From an uncultured Lachnospiraceae bacterium (GTDB lineage: Bacteria; Bacillota; Clostridia; Lachnospirales; Lachnospiraceae), in contig CANQPJ010000014.1 in the NCBI GenBank assembly GCA_947625755.1, positions 1 to 50,823 on the forward strand: DNA of 50,823 nucleotides, in the 5' to 3' direction. The position numbers and the translations under genes were made by a program. The notes beneath the pieces are model-generated. The model searched no databases, was not told where the DNA came from, and saw only the letters and a list, made by a program, of their open reading frames with translations. This document shows positions 10,116 through 17,062 of this stretch, piece by piece. Each line of letters opens with the position of its first letter. Within the stretch, counting starts at the first letter, position 1.

Positions 10116-10883
10116 ATGATTATCACATCAGCATCCAATGAACAGATTAAAAATATCATACAGTTAAAAGAAAAGGCAAAAGCAAGGAAACAGAAAAAAC
10201 AGTTTGTTGTAGAAGGTATTAAAATGTTTTCAGAGGTTCCTCAAAAAGATTTGAAGGCAGTCTATGTGTCAGAGGATTTTTATAAGGAGAACGAAGAAAA
10301 AATACATGCGGTTAATCCACAGGTAGTCAGCAACAGTGTTTTTAAGAAAATATCGGATACGGTGACGCCGCAGGGTGTGCTGGCGGTTGTGGAACAGAAA
10401 AAATGCACACTGGAAGATATTTTAAATCATAGAAACAAAGAGAAAAGCTGTATCGTGGTACTTGACAGATTGCAGGACCCGGGTAATCTGGGAACAATTT
10501 TAAGAACAGGCGAGGGCGCAGGAATATCCGGAGTGGTTATGAGCAGTGACTGTGCAGATATTTATAATCCAAAGGTTATCCGTTCAACCATGGGTTCAAT
10601 TTTCAGAGTTCCGTTTACGGTAGTAGATGATTTGCCCGGGGCAATAGACAAAATCAAAGAAAATGGTATCGTTACTTATGCGGCGCATCTTCAGGGAGAA
10701 ATTTACAATAAAGGCGTGCTGGGGCATGATATTGCATTGCTGATTGGCAATGAAGCCCGGGGATTAAGTAAAGAAACGACAGATAAGGCGGATAAGTGGA
10801 TTCGGATTCCTATGCAGGGGAAAATTGAGTCGCTGAATGCGGCGGTAGCTGCGGCTATCTTAATGTATGAGGCAGGCTTTTAA
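10116..10883 (+). CDS. TrmH/SpoU-family RNA 2'-O-methyltransferase
   Basis: Predicted SPOUT-class methyltransferase placing a 2'-O-methyl group on rRNA or tRNA from S-adenosylmethionine. At 255 residues it has the N-terminal RNA-binding substrate domain (about 1-95, KQFVVEGIKMF) and the knotted catalytic domain. The three SpoU motifs are visible: LDRLQDPGNLGTILRTGEG with the conserved Asn and Arg; VIRSTMGSIFRVPF; and IPMQGKIESLNAAVAAAI. It resembles the YsgA/RlmB group; the exact target base cannot be read from the sequence. It probably shares a transcript with dnaE and ends at a terminator shared with the convergent mecA gene. Confidence 0.9.
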   Translation: MIITSASNEQIKNIIQLKEKAKARKQKKQFVVEGIKMFSEVPQKDLKAVYVSEDFYKENEEKIHAVNPQVVSNSVFKKISDTVTPQGVLAVVEQKKCTLEDILNHRNKEKSCIVVLDRLQDPGNLGTILRTGEGAGISGVVMSSDCADIYNPKVIRSTMGSIFRVPFTVVDDLPGAIDKIKENGIVTYAAHLQGEIYNKGVLGHDIALLIGNEARGLSKETTDKADKWIRIPMQGKIESLNAAVAAAILMYEAGF

Positions 10884-10892
10884 AATTTTTGT

Positions 10893-10953
10893 AAAAAAAA
10901 CAGATACATTTCTCACAAACCGAAAGGATTTGCTCTGAAATGTATCTGCTTTT
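10893..10953. terminator. Bidirectional terminator between the RNA methyltransferase and mecA genes
   Basis: An 11-bp stem (10901-10911 with 10938-10948), with further inner pairing around a GAAA loop, is flanked by an A run on the left and CTTTT on the right. It can stop transcription from both directions. It ends at the mecA stop codon. Confidence 0.85.
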
Positions 10954-11674
10954 ATATTTGTGCTAATTTTTCTATTGCTTTGTCAGCGATTATTTCTTCA
11001 AAGTGTTCCATATAGAATAATTCCTTGACATAAGTCGGTGTCTCGCGACGTCCGTTTTCAGTGAGAATACTGCATATTCTGTTGAGTGTTTTTTCTTCGG
11101 ATGCTTCCATGCATAATGATAGATAATATCTGTTATCATAAGGCGACTTGTAAATAGAACTGTCACCCTTGTATGAAGAAGCAATCATTTTTACAACAGA
11201 AATGAGTTTTCCTAATGAGTCAAAAGAATATATACTATAGAGTAATGAATCGTCTTCGCCAGCACTCTCTGCAGATGATTTGTTTTCATTTTGAAGATGC
11301 TCATCAATCTGTTCAATATCGTCCAGATTAACTTCAATGTCATCTAGATGTGAAAGAATACTGTCTCTGAATTTGTCTTTTAGTTCTTTTGAGAAAAATT
11401 TTGAAAGATGTCTTTCAGTTTCCTCAGGATCATCTACTTTGGTAATTACCAAAATAATACTTTCAGGAGAAAGCGGTATGGCTTCCACCATCAAAGGAAT
11501 GTCATTGACTTCGAAACCAAAATCGTCGTTGGCTTGCTGCATCATATCCTGAAAAAGTTGTCTGGTTTTGCCGGTGCCATAAGCCAATTCACTAATCTTA
11601 ATATTTCGGTCAGCTAAATCCTCTTTTGTTAAAGTGCAGCGAATCTGATTTTCATTGATTTTTTCAATTTTCAT
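10952..11674 (-). CDS. mecA: Adaptor protein MecA
   Basis: MecA is an adaptor that delivers substrates to the ClpCP protease; in Bacillus subtilis it targets ComK and so blocks competence. The product has 240 residues, the usual size. The N-terminal part starts MKIEKINENQIRCTLTKEDL, a typical MecA opening, and includes TRQLFQDMMQQAN. An acidic linker (about residues 100-145) joins it to the C-terminal ClpC-binding domain (FDSLGKLISV and, near the end, YVKELFYMEHFEEIIADKAI). The start is the ATG at 11674, preceded at five bases by AGGTGA; the GTG three codons upstream lies inside that ribosome binding site. The natural substrate in this organism is unknown. It is convergent with the RNA methyltransferase gene. 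Confidence 0.93.
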   Translation of the reverse strand: MKIEKINENQIRCTLTKEDLADRNIKISELAYGTGKTRQLFQDMMQQANDDFGFEVNDIPLMVEAIPLSPESIILVITKVDDPEETERHLSKFFSKELKDKFRDSILSHLDDIEVNLDDIEQIDEHLQNENKSSAESAGEDDSLLYSIYSFDSLGKLISVVKMIASSYKGDSSIYKSPYDNRYYLSLCMEASEEKTLNRICSILTENGRRETPTYVKELFYMEHFEEIIADKAIEKLAQI

Positions 11675-11705
11675 AAAAATCACCTCACATCATGTTCCTT
11701 CTAAT

Positions 11706-11734
11706 AGTATATCCAATAAAATCAGAAGTGTAAA
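11706..11734 (-). promoter_or_regulatory. Promoter of mecA
   Basis: On the minus strand TTTACA (11734-11729) and TATACT (11711-11706) are separated by 17 bp. The predicted start is about 25 bases upstream of the mecA ATG. Confidence 0.65.
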
Positions 11735-11846
11735 GTTTTTCGGCTTTTTTTCAACTAGTAATATATTACAATATAATATATATACGAAAAAAGTGTACAA
11801 ATTATTACATTTTTTTTAAAATATTTAAAAATCACATAATATTATA

Positions 11847-11874
11847 TTGAAATACAAAAACAATATGTTATAAT
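11847..11874 (+). promoter_or_regulatory. Promoter of the GH18 lipoprotein leader
   Basis: TTGAAA (11847-11852) and TATAAT (11869-11874) are 16 bp apart with an extended -10 TG. This predicts a transcript start near 11881 and a 5' leader of about 211 bases. Confidence 0.7.
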
Positions 11875-11894
11875 AATTAATAACTATAAACATA

Positions 11895-12042
11895 TTGGGG
11901 AACAGTATATCACGAAGGCATAGCCTGACATTGCTTGTGAGAAGTCACAAGACGGTTTGTATTAAAAGCAGAGTTTCCCCTGGAATGGATGGCAGGCGAT
12001 ACCTTAAATATCTGGGATGGAATGTGCCTTGGCACATTCTGT
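11895..12042 (+). promoter_or_regulatory. Structured 5' leader RNA of unknown class
   Basis: This non-coding leader shows nested pairings: GGGGAA (11897-11902) with TTCCCC (11975-11980) closes a domain holding AGGC/GCCT (11916-11926) and a 7-bp hairpin CTTGTGA-GAAG-TCACAAG (11934-11951). Downstream a 9-bp hairpin (12020-12028 with 12031-12039) lies about 50 bases before the start codon and is not followed by a T run. The layout looks like a riboswitch or protein-binding leader for the GH18 gene. I could not match it to c-di-GMP, c-di-AMP, SAM, lysine, cobalamin or T-box consensus motifs by eye. Confidence 0.45.
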
Positions 12043-12091
12043 CTTATATGTTATGATAGCAGTTAATGGAAACCAAAAGGAGGAAGCTCTT

Positions 12092-13915
12092 ATGAATCGA
12101 AAGATAAAAATTGCATTGATAGCGTGTACGATAGTGTTCTCTATGGTAGTTATTTGCGGGTGTGATTTATTTATAAAAACAAATGATGGAAAAGTTGACC
12201 TGAAATGGTATATGGGACTCACCTACGAGGACGAGGAGCAAAACGATATAGAGTATAAGACCTCGGTGGGCAGTCAGGTAGCAGCAGTCGCATTGGAAAC
12301 GGAATACAGTAAAGATTATGCGATTATAAAAGATGATGATGCCTATATTAATATAAACACTGTTAAAGAAAATATTGATAAAAGGTTTTATTGGGATAAA
12401 AAGGAAAATAAAGTATTATTTACGGATGCAGTTACGGTATATTCTGTCAACGAGGACGGTATGGCGACAAAGGAAGATCCGGCAGATACTTCCGCTTATT
12501 CGTTGATTCATGGAGATACGGACGAACAGGTAGAGTATAAAGTTTTTCTGGTTGAAAATGGCAAATGTTATTTGAATATCCGCTTTATAGAAAAATTTGT
12601 CGACATCAAGTGTACAGTATCAAAAGTAAAAGAAAAAACACCTTCTATTATCAGCCTTCAATATCAGAGTGGAGAAAAAACCGTATTAAAAACGGACAGC
12701 GATATTGAAATGCGTACCAAGGGAAATTATCAGAATCTGATTGTTACGGAAGTGCCGGAGGGCACGAAAGTGACACTCCTTGAAAAAGGAAAAAACTGGA
12801 ACAAAGTAAGGACAGATAACGGTTATATTGGATATATTCCTGTAAAAGAGCTGGTTGATGAGAAGAAAGAAAAAGCAGAATACAAAAATGATGATGACCG
12901 CTATATTCATACCACAATGGATAAAAAAGTAAGTCTTGCGTGGAATCAGATTTACAGTCAGTCCGCCAATGACAACATGAAAGAATTAATCAGAAACGTA
13001 AAAGGAGTCAATGTAATTTCTCCAACGTGGTTTTCCATTAAAGATAAAAAGGGAAATTTATCCACACTGGCAGATTTGAATTATGTAGAAAAGGCGCACA
13101 AAAACGGTATGCAGGTGTGGGCATTGTTTAATGATTTTGCTCATAAAAAACTGACAAAGACTGTTCTGACATCTACAGAACTCAGGAATAATTTAGAAAA
13201 AAATATTATGTTCTATGTCAGCAGTTATGATTTGGATGGAGTCAATATTGACTTTGAGTATATTGAAAAAAATATTGCTGATGATTATATGCAGTTTTTA
13301 CGTGAGCTTTCCATTCTGTGCCGAAAGACGGGTACCATTCTTTCGATTGACAATTATGCTCCGTCAGAGTGGAGTGGTTATTTTGACCGGGAACAGCAGT
13401 TGAAGCTGGCAGATTATATTATAATTATGAATTATGATGAACATACGGCAGGCAGTGACGAAGCAGGTTCTGTCTCCTCCCTGCCTTATGCAGAAAAGTC
13501 CATCAAGGATACCATAAAAGAAGCAAAAGATACATCAAGGATTATCAACGGAATGCCTTTCTATACCAGAGTCTGGAAAGAAACTCCGCAGGGCGACGGG
13601 GATGGAAAAGGTACATTGGTAGAAGATGCAATCAATGGAAATTATTATCTGACAACAGAAGCTGTCAGTATGGAAACTGCAGAAAAGGCATATAAAGATG
13701 CCGGTGTTAAACCTGCGTTTGACCAGCAGACAGGACAGAATTTTGTCACATATTCCAAAGGAAAGTCTACCTATTCTATCTGGTTGGAGGATAAGACGTC
13801 CGTGAAAGCCAGATTAGAGCTGATGAATAAATATCAGTTAGCCGGGGCAGCATACTGGGCTCTGGGACAGGAAAAAGATAACATTTGGGATGTGATTTCT
13901 GCATATTTTAAATAA
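12092..13915 (+). CDS. GH18-type lipoprotein with SH3 domain (YaaH/SleL-like glycosidase)
   Basis: A predicted surface-anchored glycoside hydrolase acting on peptidoglycan or chitin-like chains. Residues 1-24 form a lipoprotein signal ending in VICGC, with C24 the lipidated residue. Residues about 45-190 resemble a copper-amine-oxidase-N-like substrate-adhesion domain. A bacterial SH3 domain follows (about 210-260, MRTKGNYQNLIVTEVPEG). The GH18 barrel covers about 280-607, with catalytic motif DGVNIDFE and general acid E389; the Asn in place of the usual third Asp also occurs in spore-cortex enzymes of the YaaH group. The ATG at 12092 was chosen because AGGAGG lies eight bases before it and the signal peptide starts there; the upstream frame extension overlaps the leader RNA hairpin. 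A structured leader precedes it, suggesting control after initiation. tadA follows 12 bases later. Confidence 0.88.
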   Translation: MNRKIKIALIACTIVFSMVVICGCDLFIKTNDGKVDLKWYMGLTYEDEEQNDIEYKTSVGSQVAAVALETEYSKDYAIIKDDDAYININTVKENIDKRFYWDKKENKVLFTDAVTVYSVNEDGMATKEDPADTSAYSLIHGDTDEQVEYKVFLVENGKCYLNIRFIEKFVDIKCTVSKVKEKTPSIISLQYQSGEKTVLKTDSDIEMRTKGNYQNLIVTEVPEGTKVTLLEKGKNWNKVRTDNGYIGYIPVKELVDEKKEKAEYKNDDDRYIHTTMDKKVSLAWNQIYSQSANDNMKELIRNVKGVNVISPTWFSIKDKKGNLSTLADLNYVEKAHKNGMQVWALFNDFAHKKLTKTVLTSTELRNNLEKNIMFYVSSYDLDGVNIDFEYIEKNIADDYMQFLRELSILCRKTGTILSIDNYAPSEWSGYFDREQQLKLADYIIIMNYDEHTAGSDEAGSVSSLPYAEKSIKDTIKEAKDTSRIINGMPFYTRVWKETPQGDGDGKGTLVEDAINGNYYLTTEAVSMETAEKAYKDAGVKPAFDQQTGQNFVTYSKGKSTYSIWLEDKTSVKARLELMNKYQLAGAAYWALGQEKDNIWDVISAYFK

Positions 13916-13927
13916 TAGGAAACAGCT

Positions 13928-14377
13928 ATGAAAGAAAAATATATGCGACAGGCAATCGCACAGGCGAAAAAGGCACGCGACATGGGAGAAGTGCCAATCG
14001 GATGTGTTATTGTATATCAGGATAAAGTTATCGGGCGTGGGTACAATCGCAGGATGACAGATAAAAATACATTATCCCATGCAGAATTAAATGCAATCAA
14101 AAAAGCCAGTAAAAAGCTGGATGACTGGAGACTGGATGACTGCGAAATGTATGTTACCACAGAACCCTGTCAGATGTGCGCAGGCGCGATTGTACAGGCG
14201 AGAATTAAAAAAGTATATATCGGATGTATGAATCCAAAAGCAGGCTGCGCCGGCTCCATTATGAATCTCTTACAGGTGGAGCAGTTTAACCATCAGGTGG
14301 AAATAGAAAAAGGAATATTGGAAGACGAATGCAGCAGACTTTTAAAAGATTTTTTTGCTGATTTGAGGAAATCATAG
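13928..14377 (+). CDS. tadA: tRNA-specific adenosine-34 deaminase
   Basis: TadA converts A34 to inosine in the wobble position of tRNA-Arg(ACG), letting it read CGU, CGC and CGA. The product has 149 residues, normal for the family. Zinc ligands are H51 in HAELNA and C81 and C84 in PCQMCAGA; E53 is the proton shuttle. The N-terminal helix and GEVPIGCVIV are typical. It stands 12 bases after the GH18 gene and directly before the SRP RNA, the same order as yaaJ-scr in Bacillus subtilis. The SRP RNA promoter starts at the base after the tadA stop codon. Confidence 0.96.
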   Translation: MKEKYMRQAIAQAKKARDMGEVPIGCVIVYQDKVIGRGYNRRMTDKNTLSHAELNAIKKASKKLDDWRLDDCEMYVTTEPCQMCAGAIVQARIKKVYIGCMNPKAGCAGSIMNLLQVEQFNHQVEIEKGILEDECSRLLKDFFADLRKS

Positions 14378-14406
14378 TTGACAAAGAAAAGGCAGTAAGG
14401 TATGCT
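14378..14406 (+). promoter_or_regulatory. Promoter of the SRP RNA
   Basis: TTGACA (14378-14383), a 17-bp spacer and TATGCT (14401-14406) form a near-consensus sigma-A promoter immediately after the tadA stop. A second possible -10 lies near 14426, closer to the mature RNA end. Confidence 0.75.
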
Positions 14407-14436
14407 AACTTTCGGTCAATAAAATATGTTATAACA

Positions 14437-14702
14437 CTTCCGTGCAGCCGGGGAAGCAGCGGAGCCCTGTACCTGCAATCCGCTACAGCAGGGGTGATGA
14501 TTTGCCTCGGGTTTATTTTGTAGGGCTGCCCTTTATAAGTGGTGTTGACGTTTGGGTCTCATGCAACAGAATCCTGTGAACCGTGTCAGGTCAGGAATGA
14601 AGCAGCACTAAGCAGATCATTTTGGGTGACATGAGGGCGCCTAAGCCGAGCTAACTGTAAAGGTAACGCTTATGAAATACTCACAAAGCAAATCGCACGG
14701 AG
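14437..14702 (+). ncRNA. ffs: Signal recognition particle RNA, large (Bacillus/Clostridium) type
   Basis: The 5' part (CCCTGTACCTGCAATCCGCT near 14465) is the Alu domain with helices 2-4, and the S domain core GTCAGGTCAGGAATGAAGCA near 14587 is the helix 8 binding site for Ffh. The end pairs with the start (TTCCGTGC near 14438 with GCACGG at 14695-14700), giving about 266 nt. That is the size of the Bacillus scRNA rather than the short E. coli 4.5S RNA. It forms the particle that targets membrane and exported proteins to SecYEG. Confidence 0.95.
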
Positions 14703-14711
14703 ATTTACACA

Positions 14712-14857
14712 ATGGCAATGAGCCATGCATAAAAGAAAAAGAGTTTACACATTTGTGCTTGCACAAAAATGTGTGAAGTCTTTTTCTTTTATATGTGGCG
14801 AAGCCTGTGACCGAGATGAAACGAAGTGGAATCGAGGTACACATGGCTCATTGCCAT
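14712..14857. repeat. 16-bp perfect inverted repeat around the SRP RNA terminator
   Basis: The 16 bases at 14712-14727 are repeated exactly in inverse at 14842-14857. Between them lie the terminator hairpin and about 50 bases of GA-rich sequence. The right arm ends 21 bases before the MATE start codon and just before its ribosome binding site. It might mark the edge of inserted DNA or form a stem that influences MATE expression. Confidence 0.7.
14731..14790 (+). terminator. Long A/T-flanked terminator hairpin after the SRP RNA
   Basis: AAAAGAAAAAGA (from 14731) pairs with TCTTTTTCTTTT (to 14790), with inner stem ACACATTTGTGC/GCACAAAAATGTGT. It is a strong hairpin with a T-rich 3' arm and can also act in reverse. 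Confidence 0.75.
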
Positions 14858-14878
14858 GGGAAATGGAGAGGAAGGAAG

Positions 14879-16228
14879 ATGGATAAAAAAACAAAGCAAA
14901 TAGACATGTTACAAGGTTCTTTGGTAGATAAAATCATATTGTTTGCACTTCCATTAGCCGCTACAAGCATGCTGCAACAGTTATTTAATTCGGCAGATGT
15001 GGCTGTAGTTGGAAAATTTGCCGGAAGCGAGGCATTAGCAGCAGTAGGCGCCAATGGACCGGTGATTAATTTATTAGTCAATCTGTTCGTAGGATTGTCT
15101 ATGGGAGCCAATGTAGTTATCGCAACGTTTATCGGAAAAGGTGATGAGAAATCTATAAAAAAATCCGTACATACTTCTATTATTGTTGCGTTGATTAGTG
15201 GATTCTGTCTGGCGCTTATCGGATTAATTTTTGCAAAAACTATTCTGACTGCCATATCCACTCCCGACAATATAATTGATTTAGCAGTGCGGTATTTAAG
15301 AATATATTTTTCCGGTATGCCGTTTATCATGTTATATAATTTTGCCTCTTCGATTTTTAGAAGTAAGGGAGAAACAAAAAAGCCGTTAATTGCTCTGGCG
15401 ATTTCCGGGGTGATAAACATTGTGTTAAATCTTTTCTTTGTGGTTATATGTGGGATGAACGTCGAAGGTGTGGCAATCGCTACGGTTGTATCCAATGCGA
15501 TTAGTTCCTCCATTCTGATATACTGGCTGGTGAAAGAAGAAGGGGCTTTTCATCTTGAAATCAAACATCTTAAACTGAATTTATATATTGTTAAGAAGGT
15601 GGCAAAAATCGGCGTACCCGCAGGCATACAGGGAATGGTTTTTTCATTTTCCAATGTCATTATTCAGTCAGCTCTTAACAAGCTTGGTTCGACTGCTGTG
15701 GCAGGTTCAGCAGCGGCATTGAATTATGAATATTTAGCATATTTTATTTTAAGTGCATTCAGTCAGGCGGCAGTGACATTTATCAGTCAGAACTATGGCG
15801 CGGGGAAAATAGACAGATGTAAAAAGGTCGCAAGAAACTGCTGGATTCTTGCCGCCTTTTGTACCGTGGCTGTATGTACAACGGTTATTATTTTCGCACA
15901 TCCTCTGATTGCAGTTTTTACTTCTGACAGTGCAGTGGCACACCTGTCAGTCATAAGAATAAAATATATTTTAAGTTTTTATTTAGTTAATATGACCATA
16001 GAAATATTGTCCGGCTGTATGAGGGGATTGGGATATTCCTTTGTTCCCGCCAGCGTATGTGTTATAGGAATTTGTGGCATTCGTGTTTTGTGGATATTTA
16101 CTGCCTTCAAAAAAATTGCTACATTTGAGGGATTAATGATGGCTTATCCTATTAGTTGGATTGTTACCATGCTGGCGATTATTGTTTCATATCTGTTTGT
16201 GAAAAAGAAGGCATATGCGGAATTATAA
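14879..16228 (+). CDS. MATE-family multidrug efflux transporter
   Basis: A predicted Na+ or H+ driven exporter of drugs or metabolites in the cytoplasmic membrane. The product has 449 residues with about 12 hydrophobic segments in two homologous halves, as usual for MATE. The opening (MLQGSLVDKIILFALPLAATSMLQQLFNSADVAVVGKF, split here only by reading) is very typical of clostridial MATE proteins; the second half includes GVPAGIQGMVFSFSNVIIQ. The ATG at 14879 follows GAGAGGAAGG; the frame stays open upstream to 14795 but that part covers the inverted repeat and does not resemble the family. Gene position between the SRP RNA and dnaX is not the ancestral order. Substrate unknown. Confidence 0.92.
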   Translation: MDKKTKQIDMLQGSLVDKIILFALPLAATSMLQQLFNSADVAVVGKFAGSEALAAVGANGPVINLLVNLFVGLSMGANVVIATFIGKGDEKSIKKSVHTSIIVALISGFCLALIGLIFAKTILTAISTPDNIIDLAVRYLRIYFSGMPFIMLYNFASSIFRSKGETKKPLIALAISGVINIVLNLFFVVICGMNVEGVAIATVVSNAISSSILIYWLVKEEGAFHLEIKHLKLNLYIVKKVAKIGVPAGIQGMVFSFSNVIIQSALNKLGSTAVAGSAAALNYEYLAYFILSAFSQAAVTFISQNYGAGKIDRCKKVARNCWILAAFCTVAVCTTVIIFAHPLIAVFTSDSAVAHLSVIRIKYILSFYLVNMTIEILSGCMRGLGYSFVPASVCVIGICGIRVLWIFTAFKKIATFEGLMMAYPISWIVTMLAIIVSYLFVKKKAYAEL

Positions 16229-16242
16229 ATTATATTTATCTG

Positions 16243-16270
16243 TTTACCTATAGTCAAATTATGATATAAT
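16243..16270 (+). promoter_or_regulatory. Promoter of the toxin-antitoxin operon
   Basis: TTTACC (16243-16248), 16 bp, TATAAT (16265-16270) with extended TG. The following AT-rich near-palindromic bases up to 16283 could hold the antitoxin operator. Confidence 0.65.
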
Positions 16271-16298
16271 ATACATATATAAATTTGGAGGTGATTGT

Positions 16299-16571
16299 AT
16301 GCAGCTTTTGCAGGAAACGATAAGACCGTCAGCAGATTTGAGAAATCATTATAGTGAAATATCAAAACAGTGCAGAGAAAATGGGGAAGCAGTCATTATA
16401 ACTGTCAATGGGCGTGGAGACACAGTTTCCATTGGCTATGAAGAATATAAGAACCTGAAATCAAGAATTGAACTTCTTGAGATTTTGGCTGAAGCAGAGA
16501 ATGATGTTTTAAATGGAAGATTGGATGATATTGAAAGTACATTTAAGGATTTAAGGGAAATGTTAGGTTGA
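16299..16571 (+). CDS. Phd/YefM-family antitoxin
   Basis: A 90-residue protein with the Phd/YefM fold: an N-terminal DNA-binding half (RPSADLRNHYSEISKQC, VIITVNGRGDTVSIGYEEYKNL) and a C-terminal helix that would wrap and neutralise the toxin (LLEILAEAENDVLNGR). It is expected to repress its own operon together with the toxin. GGAGGTGA precedes the ATG. The downstream gene starts at or within nine bases of its stop, as in most toxin-antitoxin pairs. Confidence 0.9.
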   Translation: MQLLQETIRPSADLRNHYSEISKQCRENGEAVIITVNGRGDTVSIGYEEYKNLKSRIELLEILAEAENDVLNGRLDDIESTFKDLREMLG

Positions 16572-16576
16572 TACAA

Positions 16577-16897
16577 ATGGGAAAATACAGGCTTATACGA
16601 ACAGACACAGCAGATTTACAGATTAGAAAAATAATATTGCGGATTGCAGAAAATTTTGGCAGTAAAGTTGCTTTAGAAAAATTGGACGAGATAGAAGAAA
16701 AGATTGCCATGTTGGGAGATAATCCAAATATTGGAACGATACCGAAGTATCCTTTATTAAAAAGACAGGGATATAAAGTTTTAATTATAGAGAAAAATCT
16801 GGTTTTTTATAAGGTAAATGAAAATAAAAAGATTGTGATAGTGTATGCTGTTGTTGATCAGAGACAGGATTATGTGAATATTATCCGTGGAATTTAG
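16577..16897 (+). CDS. RelE/ParE-family toxin
   Basis: A small basic protein of 106 residues with the RelE/ParE fold: YRLIRTDTADLQIRKIILRI at the start, the NIGTIPKYPLLKRQGYKVLI centre and a final strand with YAVVDQRQDYVNII. Members either cut mRNA on the ribosome or poison DNA gyrase; which applies is not clear from the sequence. I chose the ATG at 16577. A TTG at 16568 that overlaps the antitoxin stop by four bases is an alternative and would add three residues. It is translationally coupled with the antitoxin. Confidence 0.88.
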   Translation: MGKYRLIRTDTADLQIRKIILRIAENFGSKVALEKLDEIEEKIAMLGDNPNIGTIPKYPLLKRQGYKVLIIEKNLVFYKVNENKKIVIVYAVVDQRQDYVNIIRGI

Positions 16898-16951
16898 TAA
16901 AAAAAGAGGATAAAAATGTTTATTCGTATATATAATTATTTTTAGAAAAAC

Positions 16952-16986
16952 AAAACTGTACCTTGTATGAGGTGCAGTTTTATTAT
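16952..16986 (+). terminator. Terminator after the toxin gene
   Basis: AAAACTG (16952) pairs with CAGTTTT (to 16981) with inner ACCT/AGGT pairs and a short loop, followed by TATTAT. Confidence 0.7.
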
Positions 16987-17000
16987 ATAATAAATCCAAA

Positions 17001-17031
17001 GGTTTAAATGGGATAGCTATGCCCAAAAACC
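17001..17031 (+). other. Small hairpin upstream of dnaX
   Basis: GGTTT (17001-17005) pairs with AAACC (17027-17031) and TGGG (17009-17012) with CCCA (17022-17025). It lies in the dnaX 5' region, 32 bases before the ATG, with no T run, so it is not a terminator. Role unknown; no clear dnaX promoter was found. Confidence 0.35.
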
Positions 17032-17062
17032 ATTACAGGAACCCATCAGGAAAGGAGCAGAC

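Noticed and set aside
11895-12042. c-di-GMP, c-di-AMP (ydaO) or cobalamin riboswitch
   Set aside because: Short matches such as GATACCTT exist, but the invariant parts, for example GACAGCTAAC of ydaO, the GEMM core or GCCACTG of cobalamin elements, are absent.
14848-15513. 221-codon open frame on the minus strand inside the MATE gene
   Set aside because: It is antisense to conserved membrane helices and its composition is what a reverse reading of such helices gives.
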